DNA from: Anoplopoma fimbria
Taxonomy: Eukaryota; Chordata; Actinopteri; Perciformes; Anoplopomatidae
Reading direction: 5' to 3'
DNA: 64,000 nt
Assembly (NCBI RefSeq): GCF_027596085.1
Contig: NC_072465.1
Location: 16,289,207-16,353,206, forward strand
A program made the translations under genes and the position numbers. Below, in pieces: positions 9,380 to 32,461 of this stretch (position 1 is its first letter; the number at the start of each line of letters is the position of its first letter). The notes beneath the pieces are model-generated. The model ran no database searches. It was given only the letters and a program-made list of their open reading frames with translations, and was not told where the DNA came from.

Positions 9380-11580
9380 TACTTAAGTCACTACTTAATG
9401 CATAAGTTGGTGACATGGTGTACTGCCAAGACACTATAGGTTTATGACTGGCTGGTGTCATAAGCAGCTGTGTTTATACGATGTCAGTGACCCCCACCAC
9501 AAACATTTATAATCCTTGTGACAGTCCTTCACACTGCCAAGGAACTCACAGGACCCCAAGCAATCGGGGTCAATGTGGTCATTAAGGAAAGTTGTTACTG
9601 CACAAAGGTTTCAAAAGAACAATTGATTTTTATCATATAGATGATGCAGAGTGTCATGCCAAATTTTATCAACGCACATAAGTCAGAAGTTTCCAAAATA
9701 TCATGTGTGACTAATAGATTGTTGGAGTCCATGGTCACTCCCCACTTTTCACACCCTTATCCCAGGGGCTCTACTGCAAGATGGATAAGTGACCAGGGTC
9801 AGAATTCAACACTGAGATCTAATTTTAACCAACAAACCCTTGACGTTGTCACAACCAAATGGTGTGACTTTCTTCGAAATGAAAGTCACCGGTTCATGGG
9901 GTATTATTTTTACAGCTTAAAGTGAATTTCATTGAAGGATTGCAATTGCAAATGAAATGTACGTCCTGATGCATGAATGACACCAAAGCATTTTCAATAC
10001 AGACGTTCTTAAAAAGAAGAACACATTCTCGCACACATAAACAGGCTGAAAAACAGCTAATTGCCAAGAAGTCTGACACAAATGCAATTTTGTTGTACTT
10101 TAATAATGGTAATAAAGTTAAAAAAGATGGGCACCGAAAGTTAGAATTGTTTTACTTTACTCTTCTAAAAACAACCATTAGTAAAATTCCAAATAGTCTG
10201 AATGATTGCCACATCACAACATACAGTCAAACTCCAAAAACAGGGTTTGAAAGTCAGTCCAATTAGTGAAGTTTAAAACACAGGCAGATCAGCATTCATC
10301 TATAGAATTAATTAATTAATTAATTAATCAATTAAAATATAACATGCAGATTTGTAATTGCAATTAACAAATGTATTCAAAAAGTTTGTACTTACAATAT
10401 AAAATATGGATGCTACTGTTACTGTAAATGCATATACATGCTCTGTGACCAACTTGTAGATTGGAATGTTACTCAACACTCCCCTTGGAGTCCAGCTGTT
10501 GCTGTTTGACAAATGAAAGATCATAAAAACACAATAAGCCTCTCAAGCATTTGGCTTGAGCATCAATACAAGCCTGGTGCTATATTTGAGTTTTGCCCTA
10601 ATACAACAGAAGATGTCAGAGAAGGTATCGTGTATCACGTGTTCATGGAAGACAGTGGCTCATTATATCTTGTTGGTAACCACTTCAGAATTTCTTCTTC
10701 TTAATCACTACCAAATGTAGATACTCTTTCCAATGGAAATAGTGCCTAATAGCTGTATACCCACACTTTTCTGTGCTATGTTCTGCTGACAAGTAAACTT
10801 TAGTAAACTAAAAACATCTTCTACCCACATACTGAAGATTGTATCAAACAAAACTGTTTAGGTTGGAATGCCCTAAACATTGTGAACGTTGATACATAAA
10901 AACAATCATGGTGAGGTGACTTGTAAAACATAAAGGAAGTACAGCTGGAATCCATCACTCAGCTACTCCACATTTGGGGACTGTCTCAGTCTCCCATGTT
11001 TATCCCCTAAGATCAGGAAGGAAAACAGCTGTTCGCACTATTGTTAGAGAGAATCCCTTGGCAAGCCTTTCCTTTTCTTTAAAGCTCATTGGCACTCAAT
11101 GCATATTTTTTATATGATGTCTGACTTGTAAGGACTCTGAAACTGTATATCAGTGACTTTTTAAAGCTTCTCAAAAACTTCTGTTGTGCCAAAGATGCAT
11201 TAGTCACACCTTTGGACTGTCTGTAACTAAGCTTGTGCAGACGCAGAACCAACTTCACATCTGCCTGCTACATTAACATGTTAAACTAATAGCTACAAAA
11301 AATATATAAATGTGTGGTTACATCTCAAAAAATTGCTCTTATCTTATCAATTTATGACAACATGTATTACTAAAGGCAACACAAAAACCCTAATTGTTTA
11401 TGCCAATAATCACAGGAATATGGATTATATAAAAAAAAAACAAAAAAAAACCTCTATTTCCAACACATTCAAAGTCTGACAATGACCCTTCAAGGCTAAC
11501 GGTAATAACTGCTGTACAGGCATTATGCCATGCCACATGACCAAATACAGAAATACACATGTGATATGCTCCCATCACCC
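9380..11580. other. Intergenic region upstream of the myosin gene
   Basis: I find no coding exon here. The sequence is AT-rich, with a short TTAA/ATTAATTAATTAA tract at 10308-10335. Short open frames on both strands lack codon bias and known motifs. The last few hundred bases before 11580 presumably contain muscle regulatory elements, but I could not name a confident site. Confidence 0.6.
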
Positions 11581-11583
11581 TGA

Positions 11584-11630
11584 ATAAAAAGGCACAGCAT
11601 GTCTCCACCAAGGACAGAGAGCCAGCAAAG
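11584..11630 (+). promoter_or_regulatory. Myosin heavy chain core promoter and 5' noncoding exon 1
   Basis: ATAAAAA at 11584-11590 is a TATA-like box. A short noncoding exon should begin about 30 bases later and end CCAGCAAAG at 11630, followed by a GTACCT donor. A second noncoding exon at 11893-11945 and an ATG in the third exon match the usual muscle myosin gene layout. Confidence 0.6.
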
Positions 11631-12230
11631 GTACCTATTGTTTGTGTATTGGACTTATTTAGTCATTAAACTACTTGAGTTAAAGATAAATTATTAATGC
11701 CATGCATTATTTGTATCAAGTTTATATGGCGTTTAAAAAATAGAAGATAAACATTTATATGACTAAAAACAGTTTGTAAATTAATATATTTAAATTAGAC
11801 TTTTAATTTCTTACCTTATTTTAAAATAAAATATGATAGATTCTCTGATGTAGCCTCTCTGAACCTTACATGTTTGTTCTTTTTTTTTGCAGAAGTCTGC
11901 ATTGAAGTCTTTCAGAAAACCCCTGCTCACCTGGTGTCATACAAGGTAATTATAGTGCTGAATGATTATGAAACAAAAATCTGATTGTTTTATTACCAAT
12001 GCATATGTACTTTTATCTTAAGCTTGTCCCCTTTGAACATCACAAACTTGTTGCTTTGCTGAGTTCTGGTATGCCAGTACCTGTCTCTATTTAACCAATC
12101 TTAATGGTCAAGCACTCAATTGACTACGGTACTATAGGACGTTATAGAGGTCACTACTTGGGCACCCATCCAGCTTCCCTTGAATTTAAAATGAATGACC
12201 TTGTCTCCTCTTGTGCAGTAAAGGGTCATC

Positions 12231-23712
<11,482 letters not shown>

Positions 23713-23806
23713 GGAACAAATCGTGGTTATACAGTAGCAATAAGCCATACAATATGAGAATATTGTTACTTGTTCACTCCTAAGCATGCTGCCATAACCA
23801 AAAGTC

Positions 23807-23812
23807 AATAAA
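23807..23812 (+). terminator. Myosin heavy chain polyadenylation signal
   Basis: AATAAA lies about 95 bases after the stop codon and is followed by a TTTTTTGTGT-type downstream element near 23830. The short 3' UTR is usual for muscle myosin genes. Confidence 0.75.
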
Positions 23813-23829
23813 AAGTAGTTTGTTGCATC

Positions 23830-26150
23830 TTTTTTGTGTACGTCCTTTCATTTCGATTACTGATTTAATGAGGGAATATTTAACATGCATACTGACATTT
23901 TCAAGCCATTGGGGGCTTACATTTTGATTCATTATGTAGCTTAGACAATGTAGTAACACAAATAAGTTATGAGATAAAAAGTAAAAAATGTATGGTCAAA
24001 TATAAGACACAATGCAATGTACACACAATACACAATAAGGCACAATGTTTTACAGACAATACAATGAATAAACAATTAGCGCTGCAGTATGTCCCTTTAG
24101 TCCAAGTTAGTTCAAGGTTACTGATTTACTGCATGCTAATCCTACAAGACTCAAAGGGATTTAAAGAAAAGGAAATATTCTGATATAACACTTTTGTTTA
24201 AATTCATGTTCTCAAGTTCAATATTATATAAATCAAATTATTTTTTCTCTCAAAAATGTATACTTTGTAAACCCAATAAGCATAGCGTACACTGTATAAC
24301 TTTATTTCCAAATAACATATATAATCACATAAAATAATTTAATTTAATTGTCATTTTTACACAATGATATGTTTAGCTTCCCAAACTGATACACCATTTC
24401 TACCTCTTTGTATTCTGACACCAAGTACAGAGATGATTCATTATCTGTCCCAAATCAATGTCTAAGTTCCATGTTAATGTTAGAAACATGGTGTTGTACT
24501 AACAACTTTAGAATCCACCCGCCTTGAGATGATGGTATTTTAAAGTGTAGATAAACAACAATATATCAGTACTGTTAGGGCTAATGCTAACTAACTTAGT
24601 AAAGTGACGCTAATGTAATATATTTAAAGACCAGATTATCCCTCTCAAACATTTAGCTACTGTTCTTATTAACCTCTTTAGGCAATTAAGCTAACTTGTA
24701 TTTGAACTGCTACCGTTAGCTCCTACAATATTGGTAACTTTAGAGTTTAAGCTAATTTATCTCAAAGATGTAGATGGTATTATAACTCAACGCTACAATT
24801 CAAACACTGCATGTTTGGCAGCACTTAACATTGTTTAAAAGGTATTTCAGGATGCTTCAAAACTCTTATCTTTATCTGGGACAAAAACATTCACTGGGCT
24901 GCACAAGTAAGGTTTTTTTGTTTTTTAACCTGTTTCTCAAATTGCAACTCTTTCAGCAAAACAAAGATGGTAACTGGAAGTGACAAACTGGTTGTCTGGC
25001 TAGAGGCAAGATCAAAAATAAAACTTTTGCTATCACAATTCCCAGAAATATGTATGTTAATTTCTTAACGTTCATTCTTGGGATGTCTCACAACTATTGT
25101 TATCAATTCCAGGAAAATAATAAGAAAATGATGGGCTGTCTGTTGGCATAATTTGGATCGAGAACCTGTAGTTGGTTAAAATAACTAAATAAGAAAGCTG
25201 TAAAAAAAAAACAAAAAAAACACAAACACACACAAATAATAATTTTAGATAAATTATTTTGTAAATATATATTTTTTCTATCAATTTCTATTTCATAAAG
25301 TCCAGGCCTATATCTCTGTGCAAAACATTATTTGGGAAAGAAATAAATTAAGATAATATTTATAAGTCAGTTCATTTTTTATGTGGTTGTATATCCCTTG
25401 CAATGAATTACTTCCCGACGTATAGACATTGCCAACAGCAAAAAAAAATCTTATATAATTCTCTGCCTGGTCAGTATACTTTAGTGCATCCATCTATACT
25501 TAACTGTTCAGTTGGATTGCGATCAGGATTTGGCCAGTCAAAAACTTTGTCTTATGGCCATAAAACCTTAATAATTGCTTTGTATTTGAGTTTCTGTATG
25601 GGGAAAAAAATGTGTTCAAGGGTCCACAAGTCTTACAGTGTCCCAATATGGACGTGAACACCCTCAAGTTTATAAAACCAAAACAAGCAACAATAAGTAA
25701 AAGCTGGTAATAAAATACAACAATCATAAAAGTAATCCTTATCTAAAGCATTGTTGTAGATCACTGGTGCAAAAAGAGAGAGGTATATGTTCTGTACATT
25801 CATGCAAATATATAAATGCATGTACAGAATATTAACACATTACTGTATTCTAGTAGATCTTTAGTTATTAGACGTACATTTGTTTATGTTGCACACTATA
25901 TATATCTTTGGCAATGTAAAGAGACAAAGAAAGAGAGAGATGTGTATAAAGACAGGAGTGTGTTATTTGTTCAGGTCACCAGAGGTCACCATTGCGCGGT
26001 AGGCAGACTGTTGCTGTGAATGGAGCTCGGTCGATGGCGTATGTATAGTAGGATATACGGCAGACCGTGGTGTTATGTTATTCCTGTTTTCATTTTAGTT
26101 ATTTATTTTAGATAGTGATTATTGTACTCGGTTTATGCTGGATCAGGTGT
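23830..26150. other. Intergenic region between myosin and P4HTM
   Basis: This is AT-rich sequence with scattered homopolymers and an AAAACAAAAAAAACACAAACAC tract near 25200. I find no coding exon, RNA gene or clear transposon. Short frames on both strands look random. Confidence 0.6.
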
Positions 26151-26342
26151 ATGGAGCAGGTCTTTTGAGATGAGCTCCGCCGTGGTTTGGGATGCGCAGT
26201 GCGCTTTGCTGCCGCTGCTGACTGGCACTGCTGCAGTGTAAACAAGACCGTCCGAGCCTGCAGCGCTGCTGTCAGTGGGCAACAAGATAACGACACAGTG
26301 TCAATGGTAGATGAAGACGGTTTCATGGTGAACCCTCCGTGC

Positions 26343-26368
26343 TTTTTTTTTTTTTTTTTTTTTTTTTT
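26343..26368. repeat. T26 homopolymer upstream of P4HTM
   Basis: An uninterrupted T run lies about 180 bp before the P4HTM start codon, in its presumed 5' UTR or promoter. The surrounding 26160-26330 is locally GC-rich (CCGCTGCTG, GCAGCGCTGCTG), which suits a promoter. Confidence 0.8.
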
Positions 26369-26550
26369 CAGTGCAGTGCGCAACGACTTAATTTCTGCAG
26401 CTGAGAATCTGGCTTTCTTTTTTTTAATTAAACTAACATCTGTCAGTCGGCACATCTAAATAAGCAGCCAGCAAACGCTCACCCTATCGTTGGATTAATC
26501 AGATGGACTTTGCTGTTGAGGAAGTATCAACTCGGTCGTAAATCAGGAAA

Positions 26551-29500
26551 ATGAATGACAACCAGGAAACATCAGATGCTGAGGAAGACACTTCTCCGTC
26601 CAGGAGCGCGACCTTGCCGCTCCGGCCGCCGATCGACCGCCTCCCTTGCAACAAGAGCAGCGTGTGCTCCCGCTCCTACTTCGTGGTAGTGATGGTCTTT
26701 TTTCACGTATACATCATTAATGTTATATTACTGCTATTTTACGTTCACTACAACAGCGGGCAGGAAGATGCCAACCAGAGTCGTGATGCTCCGAGCAGTA
26801 ACCACCAGCACCCCGAGCCGCGACGTCCGCCATCAAAGCCTGAGTTTCTGCGTGATGTTTCCCTAACAAGAATCGAGGGGATAAGGGTGAGTAATGTGCT
26901 GATGCATCACTCCCCTCTATTTCATTTGTACCCTGTGTTTCTCTCTCACACACAGTAATCACCACCACATCACTGCTCTGATTGATCTCTTAGGTGGGAC
27001 ACGTCCAGAAGGTGTCACTAATGCCAAACAAAGTGCATGAAATGCGGACTCTGAGTCTGAAACCACTGCTGTTTGGTAAGAGCCGAGACAACCCATGTGT
27101 CAAAACAAATTTGCAGCACACCAGCATGAGCCTCGAGTGGCCAAAGAGTCTTCCTCTTCTTCTGATGATGAAAGCAGACATGCATTCACCACACACTCAC
27201 CCTTGTTTTCATCTTCATCACTTCCACCCCTATACACATAACCTAGTTTGAACATATGCGGATGCTCAGGTCAATCAAGGCTACATGAAAAAGGTCAATA
27301 AGTCCTGAGGCAACTACCCCAATGAAGGGCTAATAGAAATAGATCTGGACCTAACACAATTCAAAACATACATTTAGTCATTAGATGTGTTGGAGTAAAG
27401 ATGGTACGAACATTTTGAAGTTGAAAAATGTAAAGTCTACTATATTGTTTGTTTTTGTCGTTCTCTTTATTTGTGTTTCGTTTTGGTAACAAGCATTTAA
27501 CTGTTTATGTCTTACTATGATTTTGACATAGAAAGACGTAAACCCTTGATATGAATGGTTCTAATCTGCGTGGTTGGCTCTGCAAAACATGTGATCAATT
27601 AAATAATTGTCTATATTTGGGCTACAGCTAATTTTTTTGCTGATTATTTTCTCTATGAAATCGTACAAAATAGACAAACATGTCAAATTTGCAGAGGCAA
27701 ATCCTTCAAGTGAAGTAGCTGGAAAAGTTTTGCATTCCTCCTCTATGGATGAAATGATTAATCGAATATCAAAATAATTGCTGATGAAGTTTCTATTAAC
27801 TGACTAATTGATTAATTGACTTATAAGATCAGCTTTACTCTTTTTCCATTTCTGAAGCGAGGGTCTAAGGACAGAGGGCTTTGTATGCTGTACCGGTTGT
27901 AAAGCCCCTTGAGGCAAATCTGTGATGTTGGGCTATATAAATAAAATTGATTCGACTTCTAGATAAAACTACAATACAATAAGACTTGTTTCAAATCAGA
28001 AAATAGGAAGCATGCAGCAGAGAAAATGCTGCACTCCTGTTAAGCCAAGAGATTTTACTCTGTTAATAACTGTCCGTCTATGTTTTCCTGCAGAGATCCC
28101 TGGGTTTTTGTCGGAGGATGAGTGCCGTGTGGTAATGCAACTTGCACAGCTAAAGGGTCTAATGGAGAGTCAGCTAATGGTGCAAGAAGGCCAGGAGGAG
28201 CTGGCCAAGGAGCTCAACCTCAGCCCAGAGGAGATATTCAACCTTCTGGATATCAACCAGGATGGACAGTTGCAGCTCCATGAGGTGTATGTCAGTTTGT
28301 GGAATCATGGGCATGTACTGTATGACTACAGTCGTTTTTTGGTTCAGAGTTCGTTAACTCACCCTGTCTTTACTATTGTGCCTCTAATAGATACTGACTC
28401 ATTCTCGAGTGAGGGACGGCATCTGGCTCACACCGGAGAATCTGCGAGAAATCTATGCTGGGCTCAAAGCTGACAAGGATGGCAATGGTAAGAAATCAAC
28501 TTTGCCCTTTTTTACAGAAATGTATCTATTTACATAGCTATTATTTTGAAAAAAAAATGTGCATATTTGTATTTTTTAAATTTAAGTCTAATTTGTGAGA
28601 AAGTCTTTAACATTTGTATACACTTCACTGAAAGTGCTAGCTAGTTTGTGTTTAAACGCAGTAAAAAGTGCATACATTAACTGCACAGCATAACTCAGTA
28701 GTGTTACAATCGCATTGTTTAAATCATTCTTCATGTGGTTCCCAACCTTTTTGGCTTGTGACTGCTTAAACTGAGACAATGTCTACTTGTCTACGATGGA
28801 CACAAGAGTAATTTTTAGAAGATATACAGTATATAGACATATGTATTGAATATGAATGTGATACAACCTTTAGTCTTAAACTAAACATGTGGAATTGGAA
28901 ATGCATCAGGAATCTAGAAAGGGCTGCAGGTCTCATTCAAACACAAGTATATTATTCACAGTATATAAAGGAGTTCAATTATTGTAGTAATTGTCAGTAA
29001 TGCAAGAAATGAAAACTTACGCCAGGCATCAGAATATGAACATCTCATATTTTGGACAGGTTTGCTGAGTCTAGAAGAGTTCAGGCTTCTGAGCAATGAT
29101 GCCTTCCAGCGCTTTCTGCTTCAGCGAGGGGTGAAGAGGAGTCAGCTGGTGAGGAACAGCAGACACACCTGGCTGTATCAGGGCAAAGAAGCACATCAGG
29201 TCCTCCAAGACATCAAGGCGAGGCAAGCAAGTCAAACCATGTTCTCAGATTGCTGTAGTGCTAGAATAACTGAAATATTTTTCGCAAATTGAAAGGACAG
29301 TTTTAACATCTTTTTCCCAGACTTCTAATTTTTTTCGTTACCTTTCTCCAACAAAGGGTGACTCGTCTCACTCGGCTCCCACCCGCATTAGTGGACCTCA
29401 GTGAGCCCCTCCAGGTGGTTCGCTATGAGGAGGGAGGACACTACCACGCCCACCACGACAGCGGCCCTGTGTATCCTGAAACAGCATGCACACACACGCG

Positions 29501-31135
29501 CCTCGCAGCGAACACCTCCACTCCTTTTGAGACATCTTGCAGGTGAGATCTCTACAGGTGCACAGTGTTGGCTAAAGCAGCATTTCTCTAAAATGATATC
29601 TATGAAGGTCCAGATCTGAATTACTAAACTCCATTGTGACAGCTGGCATGATAGTTTGTTTGACTCAACATGGTCAACCTGGAAAAATGTGTGCTCTTGG
29701 CTCTTGTTTGCAAAGTGTTGTATGTGTGTGTTTGTTTGCAACATACATGTATGTCAATTTAAATCTGTGTTGCACACCTAGGTACATCACAGTTCTCTTC
29801 TACCTGAACTCTGTCGAGGGGGGTGGGGAGACCGCATTCCCTGTGGCAGACAACAGGACCTATGATGAAGTGGTGCGTACGTGTGTGTGGGTCTGGAAAT
29901 GTGTAGGGAGAGCCCTGCAGAAGCAATGATATCTGTGTTAACTGACATGTTTGTCAGTGAGTGCATGGCCCTGACGTTTAGCAGACTGTGTCACTGAGTT
30001 TGAGTGTGTTGTTGTAGTCTCTCATACAGAATGACGTTGATCTTTTGGACACCAGAAGGAATTGTGACAAGAGCAACCTGAAGGTGAAGCCTACCAAAGG
30101 GACAGCTGTTTTCTGGTACAACTACCTTTCTGATGGAAAAGGTAGGATTGAGAACTTTGTTTACTTACCGTTGCAATGAAGATGCAAATCATCAACCGTT
30201 TCATTTTCATTTGATGTAGAAGTATTATTAATTATTTTTTTAAAGTAAAAATGTTGTTATATACACATTGTGTGCCACATTGTCTATCAATGTTGAAACA
30301 CAAAAGTAACGTCCATTCATTATAATGTAATTAAATTAGATTAAATGTCTGGGGTTCACCAAGATTTTTTATCACAATCCATCCAATAGTTACAGAGATC
30401 AGTATGGATCATAGTGGTGGGTCTACATTGCCATCCCTTAAGCCACCCTGCTACCGTGGCTAACAACACAGAATCTGGAGTAGCAGTTTATTATATTATT
30501 TTATTTAAATTCAATTTAACTTGGCAATTAACATGTTATTTTGTTGTTTTGGTGGCACAGAGTAAAAGTCAATGTATAAAATGCAGTCAAAATGTTGAGA
30601 TTCAAGCCCATCCTGGTGTCATTGTAAAGATTAAAGGTAATCAAGAAAGACAGCTACACTGTAAGAATACAGAAAATCTACTGTGTAAAACAGGTCATTT
30701 AAAATTGATTTCTGGATAATTTAAACTAATAAATAAAAGCAAATGTTAGTCTGGAGAATAAAACTAAAGTGCAGTTGTTCATATTGACCAACGAGTTGAG
30801 TTTGGTTGATAGTCATAATATCAGTGTGAGCCCTTTATAGAACATGGTGCCATTATGTGAAGGATGTTGCTAACAAACATCAATTTATAGTTATTAATAT
30901 TATATTTCCCCTAATAGGTTGGGTGGGAGAGCAGGATGAATATGCACTGCATGGAGGCTGTGTGGTCACCCAGGGCACTAAGTGGGTCGCAAATAAATGG
31001 ATAAACATTGATCCGGATTACCAGCGGCAGGTTCGCTATCAGGAGCTGGTTTCACAGCAGCCAGAGGATGAGGATGAAGAAGATCTGACTCTGAACCCGG
31101 ACAAACAGAGTTCTGATATCCATCAAGACTTGTAG
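26551..31135 (+). CDS. p4htm: Transmembrane prolyl 4-hydroxylase (P4H-TM)
   Basis: This is an ER membrane 2-oxoglutarate/Fe(II) dioxygenase that hydroxylates prolines, with a proposed role in HIF-alpha turnover. Nine exons (26551-26886, 26994-27075, 28094-28284, 28391-28487, 29060-29222, 29357-29542, 29782-29872, 30018-30141, 30918-31135) join in phase to 495 residues. A type II membrane segment lies at about residues 44-68 ([20 protein letters not shown]), after a short cytosolic tail. An EF-hand ([13 protein letters not shown]) is in exon 3 and a second one spans the exon 4-5 junction. The catalytic fold has HYHAHHDSG, giving the H-x-D iron ligands near 322/324, and YALHGG...GTKW, giving the distal His and the Lys that binds 2-oxoglutarate. 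The exon 5 donor is GC rather than GT. A partial copy of exons 3-4 lies at 8581-9379. Confidence 0.95.
27620..27815 (-). repeat. Degenerate interspersed repeat in P4HTM intron 2
   Basis: The segment GCTACAGCTAATTTTTTTGC ... AACTGACTAATTGATTAATTG matches the family seen at 44585-44775 and 34390-34500, whose diagnostic part reads GAGCTGCAACGATTAATCGA. It is common in teleosts by recall. This copy is old and lies beside the start of the P4HTM duplication at 27829. Confidence 0.5.
27829..28622 (+). repeat. Parent copy of the P4HTM segmental duplication
   Basis: This is the resident copy of the block also found at 8581-9379. It begins in intron 2 within a LINE tail, spans exons 3 and 4 and ends in intron 4. 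The offset between copies is a constant 19,247-19,248 bp over most of its length, so they are colinear direct repeats. Confidence 0.93.
30330..30480 (+). repeat. Interspersed repeat in P4HTM intron 8
   Basis: AATCCATCCAATAGTTACAG, then CATTGCCATCCCTTAAGCCA and GCTACCGTGGCTAA, are parts of a repeat I recall as frequent in percomorph introns. The rest of this intron (30142-30917) shows nothing else notable. Confidence 0.45.
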
Positions 31136-31329
31136 CTCATAAACCAAATTTATAAAAAAGACAAAAACTAAAAATCTACCTAGCCTTCCTCAGTCCAGTG
31201 CACAACTTCTTTGGCAAGATCCTCTGTGTCCAGTTTGTAGACATGATTTATTCAGGGAATGAGGTCACAGTGGGTTTATGCAACTGTAAAGAGATGATTT
31301 TGTTAAATATTGCTTGAATATTGTTATTA

Positions 31330-31625
31330 AGAGATGTCTGTCTGATACTGACCCAAATAGCTGGATCGGGAATAAACAACAGGCTGATCCGAAACCCCTA
31401 TTTTAATAAATAACAATTCAGCACATTTATATCTATGTATTTATTCGTTAAATTTTGTTTAACAAAGTTAGGAAAGCAATGTTTAAGTCAGGCCTGATGT
31501 TGCCTTACCTATAAAATAATTATCCCAGTCTCTTCCACACAATTAAGCATACAGCTTATTACCTTAAACATTAGTATCAGTATCTGTATTGGGACTGAAA
31601 AGTCAGATTGGTGCATCCCTATTGT
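31330..31625. repeat. Teleost interspersed repeat in the P4HTM 3' UTR
   Basis: The stretch runs from GATACTGACCC to AGTATCAGTATCTGTATTGG and AGATTGGTGCATCCCTA. This pattern of GTATCGG-like units ending GGTGCATCCCTA is a common fish repeat by recall. A related block is at 32105-32345 (CGATACGGTC ... GTATCGGCAAGG). Confidence 0.5.
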
Positions 31626-31997
31626 TATACTTTTTTGATCCCCTATAATTTTACATTTAAGGAATGTTGCACTAGAAACCCATTAAAAAAAGAGTTGAGA
31701 CAAAAAAAAAATCCCTTTGCATGCATTAGCTTCACAGTTTGTCTTCTTGTTTTCTGTTGCTATGAGGAGAAATTGCACTTAAAAATTGAAATGGCTACTG
31801 CAAACATTTCAATGTCCTACCTTGTTAATGCTGCCATTACCAAAAAAGGCTCACACTGTCCGTGTGATGCATGTTGTCTTGTATTTGTTCCTTGAATTAT
31901 TTTCTACCAGATTCTTCTTGAAAGGTTTTGTTGAGAGTTTTTATTTAATTACTTGACTTTTTCTCTAGAAATGCACTCTATCGTTCTCCCACTTTGA

Positions 31998-32003
31998 ATA
32001 AAG
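31998..32003 (+). terminator. P4HTM polyadenylation signal
   Basis: AATAAA in TTTGAATAAAGTTCAAC is the best-context signal downstream of the stop codon, giving a 3' UTR of about 880 bases. An earlier AATAAA near 31372 lies inside a repeat and is an alternative. Confidence 0.55.
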
Positions 32004-32104
32004 TTCAACTAAACTTGTGTGTCTTCCTACTTTAAAGATAAGATTTATAAATATAAATATAAGTCATCAATCTTCTTGTAGAGTTGTTCCCATATTTAAA
32101 CTAG

Positions 32105-32345
32105 TATTGTAAATGCCTCCGATACGGTCTAAAATGCTGGCTAGGGTATCGGCGAGTACACAAGTCTCTGCACTGATCTGATAACATGTTATCAGATCAC
32201 ATATCAGCAATTTACTTGACGCAAGAACAACAACACGAGTCTTGGTAATATACAGCTGTTAAAAAATGATCATTCATATATATTTTTTCAACACACTGGT
32301 ATTGTAATCTGTATCGGCAAGGAAAAATAGTATCAGAACATCTCT
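32105..32345. repeat. Second GTATCGG-type repeat between P4HTM and SLC26A6
   Basis: The block CGATACGGTCTAAAATGCTG ... TATCGGCAAGG resembles the repeat at 31330-31625 and contains the palindromic GATAACATGTTATC at 32179-32192. It fills the gap between two convergent genes. Confidence 0.45.
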
Positions 32346-32461
32346 TCTAGTATCCATTCATTTACAAATAAAATGTCATAAAAGTTTTTGTTGTTGCCCC
32401 GAGTCAATGTTGAGATAGTTTTTCCATCTTCAGTGCTGGATGTCCTGTTTGGTTGAAGTGG

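Noticed and set aside
10513..10704. 63-codon frame MKDHKNTISLSS upstream of the myosin gene
   Set aside because: It is short, has no splice partners and no recognisable motif, and is not supported as coding.
26108..26459. Frames rich in poly-Lys or poly-Phe around 26350
   Set aside because: They are generated by the T26 homopolymer upstream of P4HTM.
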